Shown here piece by piece: positions 45,831-53,784 of a DNA stretch of 64,000 bases (position 1 is the stretch's first letter; each line of letters opens with the position of its first letter). The DNA lies in the NCBI RefSeq assembly GCF_013249045.1, contig NZ_JABRWP010000009.1, positions 83,498 to 147,497 of the forward strand, read 5' to 3'. The notes beneath the pieces were generated by a model. The model worked only from the letters and a program-made list of their open reading frames with translations. It had not been told where the DNA came from and made no database searches. The DNA comes from Winogradskyella eckloniae. GTDB taxonomy: Bacteria > Bacteroidota > Bacteroidia > Flavobacteriales > Flavobacteriaceae. A program made the position numbers and the translations under genes.

Positions 45831-47180
45831 CTATTTCTTGTTTCTACGATTGTAATTTTTGTCGCCTCTAGTTTTTGGCTTTTTATATTTCGCAGCCATC
45901 TTAAATTTATAAGAACCTCCTAAGTTTTCTTTAGAATTCTTTTCGGATTTTTCATGAAAAGCTGGTCCTGGCTTATGAGTATCACTGCGTTTTGTTGGAT
46001 TGTTACGCTCTCTAATTTGAGGTCGTTCTTCTTCAATAAGTTCTGTAGAAATCTCAACGCTTTCAGGTATCTCAAGTGTTTCAATCTTCATTTGCATTAA
46101 AGTTTCAATGCGTTCTAATCCTTCTTGTTCTTTGTCTGTAGATAATAAAATAGAATGGCCTTGTTGTTCTGCTCTACCAGTTCTACCAATTCTATGCATA
46201 TAGTTTTCTGGGTAATCTGGTGTGTCAAAATTAATAACATGCGAAACCCCTTCAATATCTAAACCTCTAGCCATGACATCTGTGGCAACCAGTAATCGGT
46301 TTTCGCCTTCTCTAAATTGTTCTATACTACGTAATCTGTAATTCTGCGTTTTGTTAGAATGAATAACACAAGATTCACTTGGAAATAAGTCTTCGAGCTG
46401 ATTAAACAAACGGTCGGCCATTTTCTTATAAGCCACAAAGATTAGAACTCTAGAAAATTCCTCTTTATCATGAAGTAAATGTTCTAACAAATTCACTTTA
46501 GTGTAAAAGTTAGGTACATCGTATCGCTCTTGTTTAATGTTTTCTAAAGGTGTACCAGAAACAGCAATTGATATTTTAGTAGGATTGGTGAAAAAATCGG
46601 TAATTAATTCGTCAACATCTTTAGTCATCGTTGCCGAGAACATAATGTTTTGTCTGCGTTGCGGAAGAATATCAAAAATATTCATCAATTGGTGTCTAAA
46701 CCCTAAGTCTAGCATTACATCAACTTCATCAATCACTAATTTTTGAACCGATTTTAATTGCAACACTCTACTTACGGCTAAATCGTATAAACGTCCTGGT
46801 GTCGCTACAATAATATCTTGGCCTTGTGCCACAGCTTGTTTTTGTGTATTAATGTTGGTACCACCATAAACACCAAGCACACGATTGTTAATGTATTTTG
46901 AGAATTTTTCAATCTCACTAACCACTTGTACTACTAATTCTCTAGTAGGTACCAAAACCAAAACTCTAGGATTATCTTGTCTAGAATACTTAAGATTCCT
47001 TAAAATAGGTAGCATATAGGCTAATGTTTTACCAGTACCTGTTTGTGCAATACCAACAACATCTTTACCAGACGCGACAACACTAAAAGATTCTTCTTGT
47101 ATTGGAGTAGGTGTAGTAAACCCTAAATCGTCTAAGGCGTTATATAAAGGTGTATTTAAATTAAGGTCTTGAAAAGTCAC
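45831..47180 (-). CDS. DEAD-box RNA helicase (motif II DEVD)
   Basis: The 449-residue protein has the complete helicase core: Q motif (TPTPIQEESF), AQTGTGKT, PTRELVVQV, TPGRL, motif II DEVD (VIDEVDVMLDLGF), SAT (MFSATM), and C-terminal HRIGRTGR. Motif II reads DEVD instead of DEAD, a known but uncommon variant. A basic, disordered tail of about 75 residues (RPQIRERNNPTKRSDTHK..., KYKKPKTRGDKNYNRR) is typical of RNA-binding. It probably unwinds RNA in ribosome assembly or mRNA decay. It stands alone. Confidence 0.93.
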   Translation of the reverse strand: MTFQDLNLNTPLYNALDDLGFTTPTPIQEESFSVVASGKDVVGIAQTGTGKTLAYMLPILRNLKYSRQDNPRVLVLVPTRELVVQVVSEIEKFSKYINNRVLGVYGGTNINTQKQAVAQGQDIIVATPGRLYDLAVSRVLQLKSVQKLVIDEVDVMLDLGFRHQLMNIFDILPQRRQNIMFSATMTKDVDELITDFFTNPTKISIAVSGTPLENIKQERYDVPNFYTKVNLLEHLLHDKEEFSRVLIFVAYKKMADRLFNQLEDLFPSESCVIHSNKTQNYRLRSIEQFREGENRLLVATDVMARGLDIEGVSHVINFDTPDYPENYMHRIGRTGRAEQQGHSILLSTDKEQEGLERIETLMQMKIETLEIPESVEISTELIEEERPQIRERNNPTKRSDTHKPGPAFHEKSEKNSKENLGGSYKFKMAAKYKKPKTRGDKNYNRRNKK

Positions 47181-47404
47181 GTTGCAAAGTTTTGTGCAAA
47201 GCTACTACTAATAATTTTAAGTGATTTATACTTATGTGTATTTTAAAGCATTTCGTCACTTTGGTTCTTTTTCAGCATTATAATAATTGTTTACAAATGC
47301 TTTAAAACCCTTATTTTTTTGATATTATTTGATATCGAACTTATCAGCTGAAAAATCAAAATTGAAATGAATAATCTTAGGGTCAAATTATTAGAAAAAG
47401 TCTT

Positions 47405-47422
47405 GTGTTTGTTGTGCTTTCG
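47405..47422. repeat. Cassette-border repeat, site C (right end only)
   Basis: TGTTTGTTGTGCTTTCGT at 47405-47422 matches the end of site A (GGTGTTGCGCTTTCGT). The next bases, TTA at 47423, are the stop of the DUF6090 gene on the minus strand. No left half with the palindromic centre is recognisable. Confidence 0.5.
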
Positions 47423-48205
47423 TTATTTTTCTTGTTTTAAATAAGCATCAATAGCCTTAATTGTCTTTAGTCCTTCTTTGTGTAGTAACAGTCGCACTTT
47501 ATGATTTAGTAAAATGTTAGCTTTTGCTAAGCCAAAATTGTCAGAAATTATTTTCTTTTGGTCTTCATCTAAGTTTATGAGAGAATTATAATATTTATTA
47601 TATGATTTTTCAATCGCGTTTTCTTTCCATCTTTCTGGCATCCCAAGGTCTGCTCCAGCACCTGTTTCGAAAAATGGATAAATAGTATTATTATATTTTA
47701 AGATGGAATTATTGTGTACGCTCTCTTCCTTTATGACTTCATCAAATAATCTGTAGTAATATTGAATACTATTTCTTAAAGAACCTGAAGTAATGAGTCC
47801 TGTTTTTCCAGACGATTTCATGTCGTCAAAAACTATATTTTTACCTTCAAACCAATGGATTCCAAAAACTTTACTTGACTTTGTGACTAGTGATATGGAG
47901 TCTGTGACTTTTGAATCTGACAGCAAATAACGTCCCAAATAAGTATAAGCATCTAATTGAATCGTATCTCCTTTAAAAAGCTGTTCTAATTCTGCTATGT
48001 CCTGCTTAATATCTAATTGTATTCTGTCAAGGTAGTCCTTTTCATAACCTTTGTTTTTTTTTGTATCGTTATGATTATTTAATTGCAAGGCAATAAGAAT
48101 ACCAATTACAACGAGAATAACTTCTCCAATAGCATAAACTAAATATTTACTGAGTTTATTTTCAGTTAATAGTTTTTGTCTAATTTTTCTAAAGAATTTT
48201 ATCAT
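47423..48205 (-). CDS. DUF6090-family membrane-anchored protein
   Basis: The 260-residue protein begins with the family signature: MIKFFRKIRQKLLTENKLSK, YLVYAIGEVILVVIGILIAL, then QLNNHND. This gives one transmembrane helix at about 22-44 after a basic cytoplasmic start. The rest is helical and charged, outside the membrane. DUF6090 proteins are common and often present in several copies in Flavobacteriaceae; their function is unknown. It lies between two related repeat sites, so it may have come as a mobile unit. Confidence 0.85.
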   Translation of the reverse strand: MIKFFRKIRQKLLTENKLSKYLVYAIGEVILVVIGILIALQLNNHNDTKKNKGYEKDYLDRIQLDIKQDIAELEQLFKGDTIQLDAYTYLGRYLLSDSKVTDSISLVTKSSKVFGIHWFEGKNIVFDDMKSSGKTGLITSGSLRNSIQYYYRLFDEVIKEESVHNNSILKYNNTIYPFFETGAGADLGMPERWKENAIEKSYNKYYNSLINLDEDQKKIISDNFGLAKANILLNHKVRLLLHKEGLKTIKAIDAYLKQEK

Positions 48206-48242
48206 TGGTTAGCGGTTTCTGTTAATGAAACTAAACGATTTT

Positions 48243-48376
48243 ATGTATGATGTCGTTGTGTGATTCAGCAACTAATTTAGTAAACAAAAACGAACGCGAG
48301 AAAATTTTGAAGGAATTTTTGTTGGTAAGTGATTAAAAAGCAGTTGATTATATGTGGTGTTGCGCTTTCGTCTTTT
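48243..48376. repeat. Cassette-border repeat, site A
   Basis: This stretch of about 134 bp is related to site B. Shared parts are the centre (AAAATTTTGAAGGAATTTTT), GGTAAGTGA, AAGCAGTTGATTATA and GGTGTTGCG. It fills the gap between the DUF6090 gene and the exported 260-residue protein gene, and contains no coding frame. Confidence 0.6.
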
Positions 48377-49159
48377 TCAAAATTCAAATTGTTCAGTCAC
48401 TTCTTTAATTCCTCTGCCATAAAAAGAACAGCCTGAACACGTTTCGATACTTCCATCTTTATTAGAAACGAATTCAACCATTTTCAATTCATCTTCAGTT
48501 AATACTATTCCGCAATTTTTTAGTTGATATAGAGCATCAATAGCATATATCTGTTTTTCCGTAATTGTTGATTTTAGCCATTCTATAATTCCGGATTTGT
48601 CTTTTTTATCGATTAGTTTATTAATATTTATTCTGCCACTTGGGTTCATTCCAGCGATGCCACAATTCGATCCATAAACAAAATCAGTTGTGAATAATTC
48701 CTCTTCATTAATTTCAGTTAGAAATATAGTCTTAAATTCCTTTTTGAAATTCGCATAATCGACTTCATCTTTAAATGTATCTATTATTTCAAAATAAGGT
48801 TCCCATTTACCTTTTACCTTTTTATTTTTCTTTTCGGTTAACTCATAAAAAACAATTTCGGTATTCGTAGTAATTATTCTAACTCTGTATGTGTAAACAG
48901 AAGAATTTCCTGGTTTGTCTTTGATTGGGACTGATTTTTCAAAAAAGAAAATTCCTTCTTTATAATTATAGGTCAAATCTCTTATAGATTTCCAATGTGA
49001 ACATATATTCTTTTTTCGGTCAGTTAAATTAAGAGATAGTTTTTTAAATTGTGTGAAATCTTTAGTTTCTAAAACTTTTTTCACATCGTATTGTACTTGA
49101 GAGAATACATTACTTGTCCAAAAAACCAAAATTATAAAATATGCTATTAGTTTTTTCAT
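48377..49159 (-). CDS. Exported protein of unknown function between two repeat sites
   Basis: The 260-residue protein has a signal peptide (MKKLIAYFIILVFWTSNVFSQ). The mature part is Lys-rich with mixed alpha/beta pattern. It has an early LSLNLTDRKKNICSHW and, near the C-terminus, ETCSGCSFYGRG, in which two Cys spaced CxxC may form a disulfide. I recognise no family. It is bracketed by two related repeats in the same orientation, and no neighbour suggests a job. Confidence 0.78.
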   Translation of the reverse strand: MKKLIAYFIILVFWTSNVFSQVQYDVKKVLETKDFTQFKKLSLNLTDRKKNICSHWKSIRDLTYNYKEGIFFFEKSVPIKDKPGNSSVYTYRVRIITTNTEIVFYELTEKKNKKVKGKWEPYFEIIDTFKDEVDYANFKKEFKTIFLTEINEEELFTTDFVYGSNCGIAGMNPSGRININKLIDKKDKSGIIEWLKSTITEKQIYAIDALYQLKNCGIVLTEDELKMVEFVSNKDGSIETCSGCSFYGRGIKEVTEQFEF

Positions 49160-49167
49160 AGATGGAG

Positions 49168-49308
49168 CATAACGTTGTTGTATATGGTTTGTTGCGTGGT
49201 TTAAGCACTAAAGTTAGCAAATAAATCACAGATAGAAAATTCCAGCGGAATTTTCGTAAGTCGGCAGTGACCAAGCAATTAATTATACACGGTGTTGTGG
49301 CACGTTAT
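49168..49308. repeat. Cassette-border repeat, site B
   Basis: About 141 bp with a perfect palindromic centre: GAAAATTCC (49235-49243) and GGAATTTTC (49247-49255) around AGC. The outer ends are ATAACGT and ACGTTAT. The right part (AAGCAATTAATTATACACGG, then TGTTG) matches site A. It fills the gap between two minus-strand genes and ends at the stop codon of the second. Confidence 0.65.
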
Positions 49309-49309
49309 T

Positions 49310-49753
49310 TTAATAATCCATACTATCAGGAATAGACTTTAATGCAATTATATCATTCAGTTTGTCCCATTCAGAGCATATTTCATCAGAAAAGGTAACT
49401 GCAAATTTACCATTGTCAACTTGAAATTGATAGCTGCTTGTACATAAAGGCATGTCTTTCCCTATAGTTTGACCAATACGTTCAGACATAAAATATTTGA
49501 AACTATCTAGACTATCATTTATAACCTCAATTTTTTCTGTACCAGATGCATTTGAGATTGTTGCTATATCTCCAATTTTATCAACGTTAAAAATATAAGT
49601 TCCACATCCAAAACATCCACAAGTTTCAACTTTAATTCGATACTGATTTTCCGCAAAGATTGTTTTCAGTGTTTCTTGATCATTACGCACTTCTGGTTCA
49701 GGTATACAGCTTAGTAAGGATAGAAGACATAATAGAGAAAGGACTGTTTTCAT
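49310..49753 (-). CDS. Small lipoprotein of unknown function
   Basis: The 147-residue protein has a lipoprotein signal ending LLSC (Cys16). The mature part carries ETCGCFGCGTYIFNV, three Cys in a CxCFxC pattern, and later Cys in DMPLCTSSY and SDEICSEWD, so disulfides or metal binding are possible. I recognise no family. Its stop lies two bases past repeat site B. Confidence 0.75.
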   Translation of the reverse strand: MKTVLSLLCLLSLLSCIPEPEVRNDQETLKTIFAENQYRIKVETCGCFGCGTYIFNVDKIGDIATISNASGTEKIEVINDSLDSFKYFMSERIGQTIGKDMPLCTSSYQFQVDNGKFAVTFSDEICSEWDKLNDIIALKSIPDSMDY

Positions 49754-49802
49754 AATGTGCTACAACTTCAATATATAAGTAATATGCAATTTTAATCTGT
49801 AA

Positions 49803-50693
49803 TTAAGATAAAAGGCTTTTTTCTATTTCAATGCTATAGCTGGCTTCAAAAATAGCACCAGATTTTAAACTCAAAACGCCTTCTTTATTTTCAATCTTTT
49901 GGTCTGTAAATTCATTATCAGCAATACCTAACCAAGGCTCAATACAAACGTAAGGTGCATTTGGTTTTGCCCAAATCCCTAATTGCTTAAAACCTCTAAA
50001 GTTAACAGTTAAGACTTTGCCTTTTGTTTTGTGTGTTAAGCTTACAACCCTCGATTTTAAATCTTTAAAAATTAAAGCATCTGCATTAAATAAATCGGGT
50101 CTTAAATTAATTTTATGACCTTCAGCAAACACAGGTTTTGTTTCGTTGGTTAATAATCCGTTTTCCATATTTAATAGATACGATTCACTGTTTTCCTGAT
50201 GTTCAAAGTCTAAAAAATAATCAGTGTAATCTTCATCTTTAGTGAGTGGACAATTAAACGCAGGATGTCCGCCTAAAGAGAAATACATGGTCTTTCTATC
50301 ACGATTTGTCACTGTATGATTAATGGTTAGTATATTTTCTGAAAGTGTATAAGTAATCTCAAACTCAAACAAAAATGGATATAGCTCATACAGATCGTCA
50401 TTAGATGATAGGCTAAATGTAATACTAGAATCGGATTGATTTTTAACTACAAAATTATCGTTATGTCTCGCAAAACCATGCTTTGGCATATGGTATAATT
50501 TGCTATTGTAGATATAACTATCATCTTTCATACAGCCAATAATAGGAAACAGATTTGGTGCATGACTTCCCCAAAATTCAGGGTTTGCTTGCCATAAAAA
50601 TTCTCTGTTATTTTTTACTGAAGTAATATTACATAATTCAGCACCTTTAGGTTTAATGCCAATTTGTAAGATGTCGTTTTTTAAACTATACAT
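49803..50693 (-). CDS. Aldose-1-epimerase-like sugar mutarotase
   Basis: The 296-residue protein has the galactose-mutarotase beta-sandwich marks: GAELCNITSVKNNREFLWQ, NLFPIIGCM, the active-site His in PKHGFARH, SLGGHPAFNCP, and a terminal catalytic Glu in VCIEPWLGIADNE. No signal peptide is present, so it is cytoplasmic. The family interconverts alpha and beta anomers; this shorter branch often has unproven substrates. It is monocistronic. Confidence 0.88.
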   Translation of the reverse strand: MYSLKNDILQIGIKPKGAELCNITSVKNNREFLWQANPEFWGSHAPNLFPIIGCMKDDSYIYNSKLYHMPKHGFARHNDNFVVKNQSDSSITFSLSSNDDLYELYPFLFEFEITYTLSENILTINHTVTNRDRKTMYFSLGGHPAFNCPLTKDEDYTDYFLDFEHQENSESYLLNMENGLLTNETKPVFAEGHKINLRPDLFNADALIFKDLKSRVVSLTHKTKGKVLTVNFRGFKQLGIWAKPNAPYVCIEPWLGIADNEFTDQKIENKEGVLSLKSGAIFEASYSIEIEKSLLS

Positions 50694-51024
50694 GCCTTCT
50701 TATTTTTTTCTGAAATATACAATTCTTGATATTTCTTCACTAGTAAAATTACTATTTATCCATCGAAATTTTCAATTACAATTATTTGCTTTAGTAGATA
50801 AATTAAAAAAAAATGAATTTTGAAAACACCCCTAAAGTCCCCTCAAGGGGACAGTCTTACTGTTGCGCTTAAAGAAATATGAAATATTTTTTTAACAATT
50901 CTCCCCTTGAGGAGACTTTAGGGGTGTAAAACCAGAATAAATAAATATTTTCCATGCCTCAAACACTAAAATGGCAGCTACAGAAATCATATTATTTCAG
51001 TAACTTGCAGCAATTATTTTTCTA
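50694..51024. other. Divergent intergenic region with the 101-bp inverted repeat
   Basis: About 330 bases hold the inverted repeat at 50826-50926 and the promoters of the epimerase and pabB genes. TAACTTGC at 51001-51008 may be a weak -7 box for pabB. No other structure is seen. Confidence 0.5.
50826..50926. repeat. MITE-like inverted repeat, 101 bp
   Basis: The 26-base left arm (starts ACACCCCTAAAGTCCCC) and right arm (ends GGACTTTAGGGGTGT apart from one A) are inverted with a single mismatch at one position. About 49 bases of non-coding sequence lie between them. Each arm also has an internal CCCCT-CA-AGGGG hairpin. It looks like a small non-autonomous mobile element; no transposase is in the window. 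Confidence 0.8.
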
Positions 51025-52320
51025 TTGAGAACAACGCAAATTCATCAGCCTAAAAATTTAGAAAGCTTTAAGCAAAATCTCTTGCTTTGGTCGCAACAAT
51101 TCGATGATATTTTGTGGTTAGATTCTAATAACCATACGGATCAATACAGTAATTACGACGCAGTTTTGGCAGTAGATGCGTTTACAACGCTGCGTACAGA
51201 TTTTTTTGATGCTTTTGAACGTTTAAAAGAGTATCAAACCTCAACTAAAGATTGGATTTTTGGTTACCTCACTTACGATTTAAAAAATACTACAGAACGC
51301 TTAAAATCTGAAAATTTTGATGGTTTGGCGTTTCCTGATTTGTATTTCTTTCAACCTAAAAAACTGTTTTTATTTAAAGATAATCAGGTTGAAATTCAAT
51401 ATTTAAGAATGGTTGATGATGAGATTGAAGATGATATAAAATTAATTGAATCTAGTGGTATTTCGAGCAAATGTGAGAAACCTCAGAACCCAATAAAAAT
51501 TAAACTAAGAATTCATAAAGATGACTACTTCCAAAAAGTCAACAAAATGCTAGCGCACATTCAACGAGGCGATATTTACGAAGCCAATTTCTGCCAAGAA
51601 TTCTATGCTGAGAACAGCGAAATAAATCCAATAGAAACATTTAAGAAACTAAATGACATCTCAAAACCACCATTTGCTAGTTATTTAAAGTTTGAAGATA
51701 AGTATATGATCTCTGCTTCACCAGAACGCTATATTAAAAAAGAAGGTACAACAGTTATATCACAGCCTATAAAAGGCACCGCAAAGCGTTCTACAAATGA
51801 AACTGAAGACTTAAAACTCGCAGACGATTTATCTAAAGATTTAAAAGAGCGTAGCGAAAATATCATGATTGTAGATTTGGTTAGAAATGATTTGTCGCAT
51901 ACAGCCATTAAAGGCAGTGTAGAAGTGAAGGAGCTGTGCAAAGTATATTCATTTTTGCAAGTACATCAAATGATTTCTACGGTTCAGTCGCAAGTAGAAG
52001 AAGATACAAATCCTGTAGACATTATTAAAACTACGTTTCCAATGGGAAGCATGACAGGTGTTCCAAAATTGTCAGCAATGCAAATTATTGAAAACTTAGA
52101 AGAAACCAAACGCGGATTATACTCAGGTTCTGTAGGTTATTTTACACCAAATGGCGATTTCGATTTTAATGTCATTATTAGAAGTATTCTTTATAACGAA
52201 TCAAAAAAATACATTTCATATTCAGTTGGAGGAGCCATAACAGCAAAAAGCGACCCACTTAAGGAATATGAAGAATGTTTGGTTAAGGCAAAAGCGATGC
52301 GCGAAGTTTTGGAAAACTAG
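51025..52320 (+). CDS. pabB: Aminodeoxychorismate synthase component I
   Basis: The 431-residue chorismate-binding enzyme makes 4-amino-4-deoxychorismate for folate. The motif ISQPIKGTAKR has Lys in PIKGT, which marks PabB rather than anthranilate synthase (PIAGT). Chorismate-domain marks DLVRNDLSH and GSMTGVPKLSAMQII, and C-terminal SVGGAIT, are present. The start is TTG at 51025 (MRTTQIHQ), because no ATG lies upstream in frame near the promoter. The glutamine amidotransferase partner is not in the window. Confidence 0.9.
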   Translation: MRTTQIHQPKNLESFKQNLLLWSQQFDDILWLDSNNHTDQYSNYDAVLAVDAFTTLRTDFFDAFERLKEYQTSTKDWIFGYLTYDLKNTTERLKSENFDGLAFPDLYFFQPKKLFLFKDNQVEIQYLRMVDDEIEDDIKLIESSGISSKCEKPQNPIKIKLRIHKDDYFQKVNKMLAHIQRGDIYEANFCQEFYAENSEINPIETFKKLNDISKPPFASYLKFEDKYMISASPERYIKKEGTTVISQPIKGTAKRSTNETEDLKLADDLSKDLKERSENIMIVDLVRNDLSHTAIKGSVEVKELCKVYSFLQVHQMISTVQSQVEEDTNPVDIIKTTFPMGSMTGVPKLSAMQIIENLEETKRGLYSGSVGYFTPNGDFDFNVIIRSILYNESKKYISYSVGGAITAKSDPLKEYEECLVKAKAMREVLEN

Positions 52321-52377
52321 TTTATCGCTATAAAACTTTTTGAGTGTTAGAGATTCTATGAAAATCAATTAATTCAA

Positions 52378-52385
52378 TACCTTTG
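52378..52385 (+). promoter_or_regulatory. -7 element of tilS; start codon at the probable transcript start
   Basis: TACCTTTG matches TAnnTTTG. The GTG start of tilS is at 52390, only four bases later, so the message may be leaderless or nearly so. The SRP RNA promoter in this window shows a similar distance from box to RNA start. Confidence 0.45.
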
Positions 52386-52389
52386 AGAA

Positions 52390-53703
52390 GTGCAAGAAAA
52401 CTTCGAAATTTATATACATAAAAACCTGTCTTTTTTAAAGGAGGCTAAACTACTCATTGCTATTTCTGGTGGAATAGACAGTGTGGTTTTAGCACATTTA
52501 TGCCAAAACTTGAATCTGAATTTTTCACTAGCACACTGTAATTTTAATTTAAGAGCAGAGGAAAGTGACAAAGATGAAGCCTTTGTTGTGGAATTAGCTG
52601 AAGATTTAAATGTTGAAGTTTTTATTCAAAATTTTGATACAGAAGCCTATGTCACAGAACATAAGCGTTCCATTCAAATGGCAGCACGAGAGTTGCGTTA
52701 CGATTGGTTTAAGGAATTGGCAGCACAATTAAATTTCGATTTTATTCTCACAGCGCATCATGCAGATGATAATCTAGAAACCTTTCTCATCAACTTTACA
52801 AGAGGAACAGGGTTGAATGGTTTAACCGGAATCCCAATAGTGAATGAAAATGTGGTTAGACCATTGTTGCCATTTTCTAGAATTCAAATTGAAGCCTTTG
52901 CAAAAGTAAATCAAATTACTTGGCGAGAAGATGCGAGTAATGCGTCTAGAAAATATCTTAGAAATAAGTTAAGACACGAAGTAGTGCCGATTTTAAAAGA
53001 AATCAATCCGCAGTTACTGGATAGTTTTCAAAATACGTTGAGCCATCTTAACGATACACAACTGATTGTTGAAGACCAATTAATGGATTTTAAAAAGCGA
53101 GCTATTATTTCGGAAGATGATTTAGGAACTACCTATAAGATTTCAGAATTTAAAGCCGTTAAAAATCCTAAAGCTTATTTATTTGAGCTATTTAAAAATT
53201 ATGGATTCACAGAGTGGAATGATGTCGTGGATTTATTAGATGCACAATCTGGGAAGTTGGTAAAGTCTAATTCGCATCGTTTAATAAAGCATCGTGAGTT
53301 TTTAATTCTAACTGATTTAAATGATTCTGAGCGAAGAGAAGCATCTCTTTTGGTTTCAGAAAACGATAACGAAGTAGAAACACTATTTGGTAATATGTGT
53401 TTTAATGAAGTTGATACGATTTCTGAAACATCAAACCACATCATTTACGTTGATAAAGACCTATTAAAATTTCCATTAAAATTAAGACTTTGGAAGGAAG
53501 GAGATACTTTTCAACCTATAGGAATGACAGGTAAAAAGAAGATTAGCAAATACCTAAAAGACGAAAAATGTTCATTGGTTGAAAAAGAAAATACTTGGGT
53601 GTTAACTTCAGAAAATAAAGTAATTTGGGTCGTTGGTAAACGTGCAGACGAACGGTTTAAAGTAAAAACTAATACAAAAGCAATACTTAAAGTTACTGTT
53701 TAA
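52390..53703 (+). CDS. tilS: tRNA(Ile)-lysidine synthase
   Basis: The 437-residue enzyme attaches lysine to C34 of tRNA-Ile(CAU), changing its codon reading to AUA. The ATP-binding PP-loop is SGGIDSVVLAHL near residues 24-36. LTAHHADDNLETFLINFTRGTGLNG and RKYLRNKLRHEVVP are family signatures, and the C-terminal TilS domain follows (RLWKEGDTFQPIGMTGKKKIS). The start codon is GTG. Gene is essential in most bacteria. It lies 69 bases after pabB. Confidence 0.95.
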   Translation: MQENFEIYIHKNLSFLKEAKLLIAISGGIDSVVLAHLCQNLNLNFSLAHCNFNLRAEESDKDEAFVVELAEDLNVEVFIQNFDTEAYVTEHKRSIQMAARELRYDWFKELAAQLNFDFILTAHHADDNLETFLINFTRGTGLNGLTGIPIVNENVVRPLLPFSRIQIEAFAKVNQITWREDASNASRKYLRNKLRHEVVPILKEINPQLLDSFQNTLSHLNDTQLIVEDQLMDFKKRAIISEDDLGTTYKISEFKAVKNPKAYLFELFKNYGFTEWNDVVDLLDAQSGKLVKSNSHRLIKHREFLILTDLNDSERREASLLVSENDNEVETLFGNMCFNEVDTISETSNHIIYVDKDLLKFPLKLRLWKEGDTFQPIGMTGKKKISKYLKDEKCSLVEKENTWVLTSENKVIWVVGKRADERFKVKTNTKAILKVTV

Positions 53704-53784
53704 TATTATTGATTTAAGTAATTGTAATAAAATATAATAGGTTTAAAATTAGTCTATTCAAATAATAGAAATAAATTATATAAT

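Noticed and set aside
49168..49308. Site B as a canonical integron attC
   Set aside because: The GTTRRRY / RYYYAAC core boxes are not matched properly and no integrase gene is present; only the cassette-like layout is retained as a finding.
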